From NCBI GenBank assembly GCA_030278955.1, contig JAOANR010000004.1, positions 58,739,120 to 58,803,119 on the forward strand: a stretch of 64,000 bases of DNA. Reading direction: 5' to 3'. Made by a program: the position numbers and the translations under genes. Source of the stretch: Hygrophila difformis. Its lineage: Eukaryota > Streptophyta > Magnoliopsida > Lamiales > Acanthaceae. Positions 1-11,663 of the stretch are shown here, one piece after another. The notes beneath the pieces were generated by a model that searched no databases, was not told the DNA's origin, and worked only from the letters and a program-made list of their open reading frames with translations. Positions within the stretch are counted from its first letter, which is position 1; each line of letters begins with the position of its first letter.

Positions 1-344
1 TTGGAGAAGCAATATATGAACAAAAAATACTAGAAATGGGTTATGATTTAGGACTGATAAAATCACAAAAGTAAAGGGTCCAATCGCACTGAAACATAAC
101 CTATATTTATCATGAGGCTCACATAGCAGACAAAGGATTTGTGAAGAGTGAACTGATAAAAACAAAAACTTGCAGAGGAAAGAGGCCAAACGCAAACACT
201 CTTCTGTAAGACTCGCAAAGCAGGATTGAAATAAACACATTGCCTATTATTCTTAGTTAAAAAGAAGACAAGAAAATATCCTCAAGTAATCGGGTCCCAA
301 AAATAAAATAAGAATAACAGCTTATACATAGCATTGATATCATG

Positions 345-446
345 AATGGGGGAATCAAAGGATAGGCAACGCAGATTGATGTAGCTTGCAATTAAACAGT
401 TAAACAAGTATAACATGACTGGGGGAATCAAAGGATAGGCAATACA
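345..446. repeat. Short direct duplication inside NDB intron
   Basis: A block of about 22 bp (GGGGGAATCAAAGGATAGGC) occurs twice, near 348-370 and 421-443, about 73 bp apart, inside the intron that follows the last visible NDB exon. Similar flanks (ATGAATGG and ATGACTGG) suggest a small tandem duplication. No function is implied. Confidence 0.7.
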
Positions 447-513
447 ATTGATGAAATATTGAATTAAGAAGCTACATGGAAAATTCTAGTTTACGTATTC
501 AAAGAACCAATAC

Positions 514-3191
514 CATGACTCTGCGTTGATTGATTGTGGCGCAATCTCCTATTGCATAAATATTGTCACAAGATTCTACTCGAAGCCATTCATCGGTTGC
601 TAGAGCACGCCTTTTATCCTGAGGCACAATAAAGACTCTTTAAAATATGACAACTTGATTTTGAATCTCTATTCAGCAATAAAAATGGAAAACCAAAATA
701 TTAAGTTCACCAAAAAAAAATGTTAACTTCATGTGCCTATTAGGTAGTTTACCTGACCGATTTGCTTCATAAAATCCATTATAACAGGGCGGGTTCCTAT
801 ACCAGTTGACCAGACAACCATGCCATATGGTAGAGTGGATATCCCACCATTCTTAACCTGTTTAGTTGAAATTTCCTTATCTGTAACTTTCACAACCATT
901 TCTCCAGTTTTCAAGTCAATTCCATCCCTCCTAAATTTATCCTCAGCAAAAGCTGTAATTCTTTTGTCAAACCTGCACAATGTTGCATGAGACCATAACT
1001 CAAAGGGACCTACAATTATACAACATTGCATCCTTGAATTCAAGGCTGAACGACTAGATCTTCAATTGACACCTCTATACCTTCAAGATTGTATGTTCTT
1101 TTGTGATGGTTCACAATCATGTTATCCAATCATAGTAGTAGTGTTTTTCCTAATAATTTACTTCAAGAAAGATGGAACTTACATGTTCAAGATATGGTCT
1201 GTAGCTTCCAGAAGTGTTATCTTTACAGCTTCTCTAACGTTTGGGTATAAGTTCACTAGATCTTCATTCACATAATCATGAAGCTCTGCAGCAAACTCTA
1301 CACCTGTTGGACCTCCACCAACAACAACAAAATGAAGAATCTTCTTTCTTTCTTCGTTACTTAGGGTAGGCAAACTTGCCTTTTCAAAACACTCCACAAT
1401 GGTCCTACGAATTTTTTGAGCATCTTCTACTTCCTGTAAGAGACAAAAACTCTGTGCAATAAGTTTTCCAAGAGGAGGCAAAAATTCATAGCTCTAATGT
1501 GCATGCAGTTTTTTATGCTCCAACAAACTGAAATCATTTAGGGAGGGGGAATTCTTCCTGTGGCACAGGCCTCAGGATGTTACCTTTAAGAAGTGGCAAT
1601 TCTCTGCCACTCCAGGGATGTTAAATGTGTTTGCACGGGCACCAACAGAAATCACTAGGTAGTCATAGTCTACAACAAAATCCTCTTCCCCAGTTGGATT
1701 GCCAGCCATATAGGATCGGCAATAAACTTTCTTGTTTTCTGAATCAATCTTGAAGCATTCGGCCTCCCAATAGTGAACATTGACTTTTTTCTGATAGAAA
1801 GAAATTCATGCGAGTAAGCGTTTAGCAAATAGCCACAAGAATGACCAGAAACTAGAATGTTGAAAACTACCCTTTAAACTATCAGAAAAGCACATGCAGT
1901 TGAAGGTGCATAACAATTAACTTGGTTCATACAGGAATATATATATATATATATATATATATCTGAAATTATATATATATATATATATATATATAATTTC
2001 AGATACTTGTTGCCCATAAAACATATTGAAAAGTAAAAGGAAGATTACAATAAAAGTATTGAGAATTAAAAGATGAATAAGAACCTTGTCGACAAAACTT
2101 AATATCATCAACTAGTTCAGGGACCAGGCACTCAAACAAAGCAGAAATATCATCAGCAGAAACAAAACTTAATATCACCAACAAAGCAGAAATATACTAA
2201 TGTATGATTATTAAAGAACTCAAAAGAGAGTCTAACTTAGCAGAAGGTTTATGACTTTATACTGCCTGATATCTCAGAACAAAATACTGGATGAACATAG
2301 CTTGTAAAGGGTATTTACCCTTTTCACAATCCTGCGGATTGGTTCCACTATGCTGCGTGGTTCCACGGTACCACATGTTACACTTGGTAGCAATGGCGTG
2401 AATGCGAAATAGTTGCGTGGTGATATCACCTGGACATCATAAGATGGGTTATTCAAGCTTTTTAGGAAACTTGTTCCTGCCCAACCAGTTCCAAGTACGA
2501 CCACTTTCTTTTTCTTGTTCTCAACCTCAGCTAAATTTGTTATAGTCCCCGCATCCTCGGTATTAGCTTCAGAAAATGCTAAAAGGCCTCCACCACTGCT
2601 ATTCATACATATACAAATTGAAAGGGATTTAAGTTATCCATGTCGAAAACGCACAATAAAATGTACAGATGAATTCATGAATAGTTATCTCCAGCTCAAG
2701 CAAACCAATAATGCCACGATCCAAACTCCACATCATGAATTTTGATGTAGCAAAATCATGAAAAATTGAAAACCATGTGGAAAGGTCAAATGACTCAAAT
2801 CTAACTATCGCACCCGAGGAACTAAATTTACCCTTGAACCTGAGAATATAATCTAGGTTGAATGTTCGCATAATTAAACAGATCAAGCCGCCATGAACTC
2901 CATGCCAACAAAAGGAACCAAATAAAAAAACAAAATAAAATATCAAAAGAAACATAACCGGCTTTATCGTGACCACTTATGACGATCTAGAACATATGAG
3001 ATGCGCAATCCTTCACAATCAGACAAGTATTAAAAGTATAATAAATATATAAAACAATTCTCTACTCAGAAATCAGAGCAAACAATAACAGAACAGAAGT
3101 ACCTCACGGTGAAAACAAGCAAAACTTTAGCGATCGATCCATTCTCCCTGAAGCCTCTAGAAAACCTCCGAAACACCGTCAATTTCTCCAT
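514..3191 (-). CDS. NDB2: External alternative NAD(P)H-ubiquinone dehydrogenase, NDB2-like (5' part, gene runs off left edge)
   Basis: Six exons on the minus strand read as one frame of 384 codons: 3191-3103, 2598-2319, 1790-1584, 1433-1183, 972-753 and 618-514. All junctions are GT-AG and in phase. Type II dehydrogenases of this family oxidise cytosolic NAD(P)H at the outer face of the inner mitochondrial membrane and pass electrons to ubiquinone without pumping protons. The short N-terminal presequence and hydrophobic stretch precede the first dinucleotide fold, GTGWAG at about residues 66-71. The second fold, GGGPTG, is at about 231-236. The context ISPRNYFAFTP fits the NDB2/3/4 branch better than NDB1. 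The last visible exon ends at the sequence CATINQRRVM. The EF-hand and C-terminal membrane-anchoring part must lie left of base 1, because 1-513 shows only intron-like sequence. Start is the first ATG of exon 1. Family assignment is strong; the exact paralogue is inferred. Confidence 0.9.
1938..2006. repeat. (AT)n microsatellite with flanking inverted repeat
   Basis: Two (AT)n runs in the second NDB intron are separated by ATCTGAAATT and followed by AATTTCAGATAC. The arms ATCTGAAAT and ATTTCAGAT are perfect reverse complements around an AT core of about 24 bp, so the segment can form a long hairpin or cruciform. Confidence 0.8.
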
Positions 3192-4334
3192 ACCAACTTC
3201 CACTGAAAGTCACCTATAAACCAATAGCACAAACATTTTACAAAAGAAAAAAGGAAACAGAAGAACAAAAAGAAAAACAAGGGAAAACAGAAGAAATTAT
3301 CCTGACCAGGCAGAAAATCGGATTGATGGAGTGCAAAAAGTTCAAGAGGAAAATGCCCAAAAAGGTCGGAGGAGAGCAGACGAAACGTGATGCTTGCGCT
3401 GTAACTGAACATTTCCAGGACTGCTGTTATTATGGAATAAAACTTCCACCGCCTTTCGGATGAGTTGGCGCACCAGCTACGGACGCGTGGTTTGACCATT
3501 TGCGCTTTTCTCTTTCCCTCTTTCTTGCTCTCCTTCATTTTTATTTTTATTATTATAACGACGAAGCATGTAGATTTGGTACGGTGGCTAAGTTACTAGA
3601 GGAGTTTATAATCTTAGGTTTGGGAATATTTGAATTCGCTCAAGAACATTCAATCAATCAAGGAAATTGCCACCAGACTGCCTTTTTTCAAATTGTGTTT
3701 CAGGAAGATTTTTGTTTGTGACTTGCTACTTTCTAGAATATTTGAACAAATAATGATTTCCGATGACAAAATAATATGGCACACCGCACACCTCTATTTT
3801 GAATTTTCTTATGAAAACCTTTTAATTAATGCAGGGAATAGATGAATGGGAAAGTTGACTGGTCTAACATCGTATGGAAATCAATGCATGTCCCAAAAAC
3901 CCATGCATTCAGCCCATGATTAAATGTACTAATGGTGTATTGTGTTTGATCTTTGATCAAACATGTTCTTCCAACAGAAACTGACATACATTCAGTTGTT
4001 CCACCCACTGTAAAAAAAATTCAATGGTTTTAAATGTCCATCACCAGGTCTGATTCCTGTCAATGTTTGTTTGTGTGTGTGTGTATGTGTGTGTGAAGGC
4101 ACTATCTTCAGATTTTGTATATTCACATGCCTGAAAGGCCTATTACATTGCATCATCCCCAACACAAGCACTATTTATATACAAGAAAGAACACAAGTAC
4201 TTCTAAGATGATGAAGTTCTATACTACACATCGTTCATAATCTCCAGTTATCCACAAAAGAGTAAGATTGATGTTAGTACTCCTGGGCAATGGCTGCAGA
4301 GTGAAGTACGAGATGCTCTGAATTGCTATGGATT
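3192..4334. other. Intergenic region upstream of NDB
   Basis: No gene is recognised here. The first 300 bases should hold the 5' UTR and promoter of the NDB gene on the minus strand. A TG microsatellite lies at about 4067-4096. The remainder up to the hnRNP U-like stop codon probably includes that gene's 3' UTR. Confidence 0.5.
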
Positions 4335-7300
4335 CTACGGAGGAGGAGGCTGGGGATATGGAAATGCTCCAATGTGATGCATCTCTGGATGGGAAGTTTG
4401 GGATTGAGGCTTCAAATTCAGTGGAGGGGGACAATGGTTAGCATGTTGTGTTTATTATTAAGAAACTAACCATACAGAGGTCTAAAACAAGATTAATGTA
4501 AGATCCATGACTCCGCTATTCATTTTATATTTTAATACCTGTGGATTCTGTTCATTGTCTTGATGATAAAATTGTGGGTGGTGCACGGGGTACTGTGCGA
4601 CAATGTAGCAATATTGAGAGGGGTCCCCTGGAAGGGGGTTCGGATTTGGTCCACCGTGACTGTTTGTAGAGAAACTTCCATGTGGAGGTTGCGCTAAAAT
4701 TGGTGGTGGCCTCCAAGGATTAGCATGCTGCATGCCGCCTGGAGAGCTACCATGGCTAGGAATTTGAGTCCCATAAGAACCTGTTATGGAGCATAGAGGG
4801 AGAAACATGTAGGACACAAATTAGGTTTCCAATTATGAAATTGGGACAATGGATTCAATTGACCTCTACCTCAAATACAAAAGAAGAATTTTCTTAACTA
4901 GTCACGGATGATTTCCTCCGATAAGAACATAAGGCCCTTTACTCACCATGTTCAAACGGAGGAGCCAAATGATATGGGGAATGCGTTGAATATGGGAGAT
5001 CAAGCAGCCTGCCACTATTGGGAAATGTATTGCTATAGACATTGTGTACCGATGGCAAATTTTTAAGACATGGCTCAAAATTTTGGCCAGGATCAACAGT
5101 AACTCCGTGGGGGAAATATCTGAAGTGAGAGTCCGGGCGGTTGTAAGCGTTGGTGGATTGCACAGTTCCATGTGATTCATTGATCTGGGAGCCTTCATTT
5201 CCTCTTCCTACCCCTGCAAAAGCAGAACCATAAGTGCTCGTGAATGGTAGCCTCCACACGGCCATACAGGCTGTGTAATACTGGTTGAGAAGGATACAAA
5301 TTCTGATAATTATAATGATAGGAAACAACTAATGGTAAGCGAAAGGTTTGCTTGAGCAGAAAAACATTAGAAGTTACCTCGATTTTGTATTAATATGGCA
5401 TTATATGACTGCAATGGAGAGCTAACTATCCTCCCAATTTCATTCATAGATGGATTCACTTGTAAATCTCTTTTCATCTCATCTAACAATCTCTGTGACT
5501 CTGTTCGATTAAGCTCAGTAAACCAAACCTACAGCAAAATAAACTAGAATTGTAAAATTTTGACAATTCCAGAAACTAAAAGAAAAGTGATGGATGCCCC
5601 CAAACCCAACAGATAGGAAACTTATTTAAGAGGCATTTAATGTTATAAATTGTACAGTACATGCATATGTTCTGTTATACCTGATCAAAATACTCGTCCG
5701 CGAAGGGCATTTCCTTGCTCGTGGGCAAAGTGTAATTCGCTGCTAAGTTCAAATTATCAAAATCCAATGTTATATCATTACAAAACGAAAAAGAAATTAA
5801 CAGACGAGCGGAAACATTATCCATGAGAATACCTAACATTCCATTCACTGCTTCAGCAGGAACTGCCTTCCCCATTTCTTGAAATCTCTTATCAGCACGA
5901 GATTTGAGAACTTCAGCTCTTGGAAATACCACAACAGCAATCTGATACAAGGGGCTTTAAAGAAGTGCACATATCAAAAGGAAATTGCATGGGATGTATT
6001 CCCTTTTTTACCTTTATATAAGCTGAGAAAAGATTTAGTTTCCGTTTGCGAGCGGACTTGTACACATTCGTTTGATCAATGATGAAGTTACGAGGTATTT
6101 TTGAAGCCCTGGTCAGAAGAGTATTGAAAATCATTGTTGCATGATACATCAACCGGTCAAAACGCTCACCGTAATTGTGCTTGCGTAGTAAACCAGGTAC
6201 CTGCAAGATGGTCTCAAATTCATACTGGAGCATAAAATAAAATACCAACACTGTGCACAAAAAGAACTCAGAAAATTTATTATAGAAATTACAACTTACA
6301 AACCTTCATCTGTTCCATAGCTAAATTAGTCCCAAGAAGAACATATCGCTTTTCGGGATGATCCATTACATATCTTTCTGCCCATGTAGTTTTTCCTGAG
6401 GCTGGCAAACCGACCATCATTATCACTTCGCACTCATCTGGATTTGAAAATGAAGGCCCCAACACTGCATTACCATCCAAAATTGCAGCAGCCCAGGGTC
6501 TGAAGCCTTCTTCGGGAATTAGACCATCATCAATGGTGAACTGCAACTGAACAACCATATTTTTCAGTAAAACATGTGGGAAAAGGGCCGATTCCCATTG
6601 CATCCTCTTAGATGGACAACCCCACAGCCCTAAGCCACTAGGACCTGCATCAAAATGCTTCGCTACACCCAACCATTTTCCATTTTTGGAGAAAGATATA
6701 GAAGCCATTGGCCTGCTCTCAAGGTCCACGTAACAAACTATAATGTCGCCTTCCTCAAATGGTTCGCCATAGGGTACAAAATTCCCAGAATTAGAAAGCT
6801 TCCCGGTGCCACCAAACCCAAAACTATGCGGCGTCTCTCCAAGATTTCGAACAGAATCATCTCCTCTAGATATGCCAACTCGGCACAAGTGTGGTTGATC
6901 CAGAGGAATTTCTTCCGTAATCACTTGCTGACGTGATATAACTTTGCATCCAAAGTAATACTTCCCTCTGGTGACACCAACATTCGATCGGGCACCAGAC
7001 CAGCAATAAGCAAAGCCATCTTCATGAAGTCCCGAACCTATTAAACCATTTCCTTTAACAGTAAAATCTGAAAAACATATGCAACGCAACAGTAATTTGT
7101 GAGCACCCAATCTCAGCTCAATTTTGAGAATTACCTACACCTATTACTCTAATAAACAAACCACTGCTTAACTAAACAAACATTCAACGTTTACCAGATG
7201 ACAAAAGTATAATATACGTAAACGATGACACGAAATTACGGAAATTACACAAAGCTACTCAAGAACATTCAAGAATACAAAATCACCTCATGAGATTGAA

Positions 7301-7493
7301 TAAAAGTAAAATTCACAAAATAAATAATAATTCCGCGAAAATTGATGCAAAGAATACCTATATCGCAATCGGCAGGATTAAGAACTACGCGCACGTCACC
7401 GACGGGGAATTGTGGGGGCTCAGGCTCCGAAACTCTCGCCCGCTTGGAATGTTGATCGATGTCCAACGGCCAATCGCGTTTCATCGGCGCCAT
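4335..7493 (-). CDS. hnRNP U-like protein with SPRY domain and P-loop kinase-like domain
   Basis: Nine exons give a 664-residue protein: 7493-7358, 7067-6304, 6200-6012, 5941-5833, 5742-5681, 5528-5378, 5213-4947, 4780-4539 and 4409-4335. All junctions keep frame. A short N-terminal segment with a basic KRAR patch precedes a SPRY domain, about residues 50-225. A nucleotide-binding domain of the AAA_33/polynucleotide-kinase type follows, with Walker A GLPASGKT at about 265-272. The C-terminal 280 residues are low-complexity and rich in Pro, Gly, His, Asn and Gln, ending in PYPQPPPP. This layout matches plant hnRNP U-like proteins, nuclear RNA-binding factors whose plant role is poorly known. 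The last exon is the least certain: its acceptor AAG is placed by phase, a pyrimidine tract and an upstream CTAAC branch site. An alternative acceptor near 4482 (TTTTAG) would give a short TSVWLVS tail. Confidence 0.9.
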
Positions 7494-7573
7494 TGTTCAG
7501 TCTTGAGCGATTGTATTAGGCAAAACAAGAAGAGTGGTAACGGCTCGAAGATCACTGATTCACAGCTGCGGGG

Positions 7574-7581
7574 TTTTATAT
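7574..7581 (-). promoter_or_regulatory. Probable TATA box of hnRNP U-like gene
   Basis: ATATAAAA on the minus strand lies about 80 bp upstream of the ATG at 7493, a usual distance for a short plant 5' leader. It is a sequence match only. Confidence 0.5.
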
Positions 7582-7807
7582 GAAATGCCAAGAAAAGAAA
7601 GGAACCGTAGGGTCGAATTAAACCGCAGGGAATGCGTTGACGACTCCAGCGGAATGCGATTTAGAGGTTTAAAGAGTTAAAGTATAAAACTGGAGATTTA
7701 GGAATCGTAGGCGAGGAAGAAGGCCGACTTCACGGGGTTCGTCGTAACTTATCTGCACTGTCACGTATTAGTAAATTGTGAATGTAATTCTCTGATGAAA
7801 TATTTAT

Positions 7808-7970
7808 TTTTTTTGGTAATTCTCCGACACCGGCAAATGTGTGTGGGAGCCCAAACCACACAAATTACAAACGGTGATAAAGGGGAGGAGATATGGGGTC
7901 GGGTGGGGATCGAACTCCCAACGTATAGTTGAGAGAAGGGGGACTTGACCACTAGGGTAAGTCCCAACCC
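7808..7970 (-). mobile_element. tRNA-derived SINE, family A, with 18-bp target duplication
   Basis: On the minus strand a tRNA-like head (GGACTTACCCTAGTGGTCAA as A box, GTTCGATCCCC as B box) is followed by a tRNA-unrelated body (TGTGTGGTTTGGGCTCCCACAC) and a short T/A-rich tail. The element is flanked by a perfect 18-bp direct repeat CTCTGATGAAATATTTAT at 7790-7807 and 7971-7988. This proves retroposition and sets the ends exactly. The same family recurs at 9721, 15267, 16483 and 26644. Confidence 0.92.
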
Positions 7971-8087
7971 CTCTGATGAAATATTTATGGAAGTTGACAA
8001 CATTTTTTATTCATTTATAAAATGCGTTTGATGCACAATTTTGCAATAATTTTTAAATTATAAAATATAAATTTACTGAGACTTACT

Positions 8088-9236
8088 TAGGGTTGGATTG
8101 GTACAGCATACCAAATTTTTTCAGTCATACCCTTAACATACGGTAAATATCGGTTTATGAAAAATGGATATTATTACTATACCAAAAATTCAGCATACCA
8201 ATATTCGGTATACCAAAACATTCGGCATAAAAATTCGGTATTATTGATATACCAATATAAAATTATTTACGAAAATGAATTATTTTTTTTCATATAATAG
8301 TTTTAATTTAATTGCAATAAAATAATTTCCAAAAAATGTACTCCCTCCGTTTTTTTTGTTAGCTACGTTTGACAAATTGGTATTGTTCACTCATATATTT
8401 TGACTTAAAGTTTTATCATGGTTATATAAGTTAAAATATAGCCAAGTGAGATCTTGTTCGATTCGTCTCGTCTTGTAGTTTTTAAATATCAAACTTTTAG
8501 AGTTTTTACTTGTACCGAATTTGAGTTATTAATGGTTTAAAATTTGTATTGGACTGCGTGCTGGGTAGGTCCACAAATATCTTTAAAAAACAAAGGAAGT
8601 AATAAATTCACATCACATGATATCAATAGAGTTTTAAATGAACTTTATATGTCATTCATAATCTCTTATAGCAGAATCACATTTATTTATTTATATATGC
8701 TCATGATTAAACATTTTAACATGTTCTAAGTCACACTATAGTTGAAGATCAAATATAGCAAGCTTGACCAGAACATGCAACTATTACAAAAAATGAAAGT
8801 CATAGATATATGTTAGATTAAATTAGGATAAATAAATACTATTTAAATTTTAAACTTAAATAAATAGACGTAATCATTTAGAATATGATTGAAATTTAAA
8901 ATTAGTGTTTGCTTTATACTAATAACTATAAACTTAATTTTAGGTTATCTAGAATTAGGTTTTGGGCCTTAACTATGAATTTTTTGGGTTTAGTAATAAA
9001 TATGTAATATATTTTTATTTTAAAAACATATAATTATATATTTTATAATATATATATATCGGTATTTTCGGTATATCGAATATCTTATATTTTTATATCG
9101 ATACCATACCAAAAATATTCGGCATGGCAATATACCGTTCTAAGAATTTCGGTATACCATAAATTTTGACATTTTCGATATTTTATGGTATGGTATGAAC
9201 GGTATACCGAGTTTTCGGCGAAATTGTCCCGCCCTA
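8088..9236. mobile_element. Non-autonomous hAT-type DNA transposon with 8-bp target duplication
   Basis: The 1149-bp element begins TAGGG and ends CCCTA. It is bounded by a perfect 8-bp direct repeat GACTTACT at 8080-8087 and 9237-9244. An 8-bp duplication with YARNG-like ends is the hallmark of the hAT superfamily. Subterminal regions on both sides are full of the motif CGGTATACC and variants in both orientations (8140-8260 and 9060-9215), as expected for transposase-binding subterminal repeats. No transposase frame is present. A Stowaway MITE at 8341-8599 is nested inside. Confidence 0.85.
8341..8599. mobile_element. Stowaway-like MITE nested in the hAT element
   Basis: It starts CTCCCTCCGTTTT and ends in the degenerate reverse complement AACAAAGGAAG, flanked by TA on both sides (8339-8340 and 8600-8601). 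The interior shares the sequence AAGTGAGATCTTGTT and TCGTCTCGTCTTGTAGTTTT with other MITEs in this window. TA duplications and CTCCCTCCGT ends define Stowaway (Tc1/mariner) MITEs of plants. Confidence 0.85.
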
Positions 9237-9720
9237 GACTTACTCCATCTTAGCAATAGAAGTGTCAATGGGATAGCGGTGGCCTAGCTATGGCCACCAA
9301 TGGCAGAGACTTGTTATTTGTTTAATGGCAGCTTGTCATTAAAAATATGGGAAATGAGAAGTATATATGTAAGATAAGAAATCACATTTTAAGGATGTAA
9401 ATGAGAAAAGCTTTTATTCTAATATACCTCGGTACTGGCAGATGAAATAAGAACATTCTTATTGGAATTTGTCATTTGTGTATGACCTGAATTGGACTGG
9501 ATCCCATATTCAAAAGCCCTCAGTTCAAGTTTATACTGCTATAGCTCAGGTTATCTTTTTTTGAAAAAAAGAAAACAAAGTAAGGGTTTTAATAATATTG
9601 CCCTTTTGACAAAATTTTTTTGAAATAATTATTAGTTTATTTTTTTAATCTTTTCTATTGATTAAAAATAAATTAATTTTCTTATTTGTTTAAATCTCAT
9701 GTCAAAAGCAAATGAAGATT

Positions 9721-9870
9721 GGACTTACCCTAGTGGTCAAGTCCCTGTCTCCCAACTATAGGTTGGGGTTCGATCCCCACCCGGCCCACTATCCATCCCC
9801 TTTATCCCCTTTGTTATTTGTGTGGTTGGTCTCCCACACACCTTTGCCGACACATGAATGTCACCGTTTA

Positions 9871-9904
<34 letters not shown>
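9721..9904 (+). mobile_element. tRNA-derived SINE, family A, with poly(A) and 17-bp target duplication
   Basis: The plus-strand copy starts GGACTTACCCTAGTGGTCAA, carries B box GGTTCGATCCCC, has the same tail module (TGTGTGGTTGGTCTCCCACAC) as the 7808 copy and ends in a poly(A) run of about 35 bases. The direct repeat AAAAGCAAATGAAGATT is perfect at 9704-9720 and 9905-9921. The intact duplication and long poly(A) mark this as one of the youngest SINE copies in the window. Confidence 0.93.
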
Positions 9905-9909
<5 letters not shown>

Positions 9910-9921
9910 CAAATGAAGATT

Positions 9922-10793
9922 TAAGAAGGAAATTTATTTCGCATCAAGTATTTAACAAGTTGCAAATAGAGAATAGTATATGCAAGCTAACCAAAATATG
10001 AATTAGATTTTGTTGAGCAGTTGAGTACCTATCGAAAAATTGTCCTAATTACACTATCAGCTCATAAGCGTACTCATGTTTGCCCAAAGATCGAAAACAA
10101 GAACACCATAGAGACAAGCATGTAAGTTATGTAACAACAAATCAAACACCACAGCAGTCTCCGCAGCTCCTTCTGGTAGAAGGAAATTATAGCCACTGCA
10201 ACCGTAGACATTTCATCGATCATCTGAACATCCCGAGCAGGTCTCTGAAACCGTCAAACTTGCTTGCAAATATTTTAAGATCCCTTCACCATGATCCATC
10301 AAGATGTAAGAAATCCACAATGAAACGTGTGTACATAGAAAGAAATCTCTCCATATACGTAGGATAAAAGGTAAGATTTAGATTGATTAAATTGTTTTCC
10401 ATCCACATTGGATTGAACAAGATCCTATGATCAAAATAAATGATCTCTACACTCTATCGGACTAAACGGTTAGTTTTAGAGAAATAATGATCTCTGTTAC
10501 TCTGCTGGATAACAGTCAATGAACTGAAAACATATAAATTTAAAATTAACCAATAGCCAGAGTTATAATCAACAAGTGCATATTAACCTTGTTTAACATA
10601 CTAAAGGCGGGAATAAAAATCATGGAAACATTATACTCAACATGGGAAGATGAAGAAAACACATTTTATTTACAGTGTACATTAAATCTTACTCATGTAT
10701 ATGATCTACATTAAATCTAGCTACCAAAATTGCCTACTTTTTTACATCGTTTGAATTTGGACTCGTTTCATGAAAATAAATTTCGGGGAGTTC
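9922..10793. other. Intergenic, no recognisable feature
   Basis: No gene family, tRNA, or bounded repeat was recognised on either strand. The last 150 bases or so probably hold the 3' UTR of the minus-strand F-box gene. Confidence 0.4.
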
Positions 10794-11473
10794 TCAAGTA
10801 AATAATGCCACAGAAATATCAGCCAGTTTCTTCTCATTCAATCTGGACCGTCGGGTTCGGAATTGCTTTGGAGCATTTGGAGTTTCAACCTCACTATTAT
10901 TGAAGAATTCCCCGAAATCCTGAACACTCTTCAGCATTGACTTATTCTTCCGAGGAGGTGTGCTATAAGCAAAGTGAGATTGCTTTGCCTTCAATGCCTG
11001 TTTCAATCCAGGGAAAAAAAAATGATCATTTTCAACGACAATTAGTTCAATTGATTTTGAAAAAAAAAAAAAAAAGAAAAAGAAATTGAAAAGCAAATGA
11101 AAAGCTTACTGCTGCTCTAATGGATTTGGATACAAATAATAGACTCTTCAAATCATCATGATCAACACCACAAACAATCTTTATCTGCAGAAGATTAAAA
11201 GGCAAAAAAGGAAAAAAATGCCTTCAATGATTGAATTAGCAACAAAAATTAAACTACCGGAATGGAAATCGAGTAACAGTAACTAACCAAAATCTCTTCC
11301 GGCAAATCTTCCAATCCAGGTTTCTTAACACCAATATTCGGATAATCCAAGCGAATTCTCTTCACAGGAGCATCATTCTCAAACGCCATACCAACATCAG
11401 ACGACAGAGCAACTCTTTTTCTACCAAACGAAGTGGTTCTCACAAGCGCCCCAATTTTTTCCACGGAATTCAT
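10794..11473 (-). CDS. FBS1: F-box protein of the FBS1/SKIP27 type
   Basis: Three exons (11473-11288, 11184-11110, 10997-10794) encode 154 residues. The family's N-terminal SFGRKR box is followed by a short F-box core, LEDLPEEILIKIVCGVDHDD and then LKSLLFVSKSIRAAALKAKQ, at about residues 53-92. The conserved HFAYSTPP motif lies just after it. Members of this small plant family bind SKP1-like proteins and also 14-3-3 proteins, and Arabidopsis FBS1 is induced by abiotic and biotic stress. An upstream in-frame GTG at 11524 is not a plausible start, so the first ATG at 11473 is used. The region upstream has two G-box/ABRE cores, which fits stress control. Confidence 0.88.
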
Positions 11474-11663
11474 TTCTCTTCGGAACTTAGCCACGAAAAA
11501 CACCAGCAACCAACAATCTCGCACCGTAATCGAATTGAAGAAATCAGAAATTCAGATTAAAGAAAAAAAATGCAAAAAAGAAATTGTAAATTCGAAGATT
11601 TAGAGGCAACAAAATGGCGGTTGAAACGAAAATAAGAAACCGTCACAGAGGCGACCATTTAAT

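Noticed and set aside
4219..4434. 71-codon frame at the end of the hnRNP U-like gene
   Set aside because: It is a shifted frame of the last exon. The Pro-rich frame ending at 4335 agrees in phase with the upstream exon.
7761..8003. Open frame of 80 codons on the minus strand
   Set aside because: It is the translation of a SINE with a perfect 18-bp target duplication, not a gene.
10080..10367. 95-codon plus-strand frame
   Set aside because: Translations of both strands show no recognisable domain or splice context, and composition is not convincing.
11474..11524. N-terminal extension of the F-box protein from an upstream GTG
   Set aside because: The start codon would be GTG, which nuclear genes rarely use, and the extension is hydrophobic and unlike the family. 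The ATG at 11473 is preferred.
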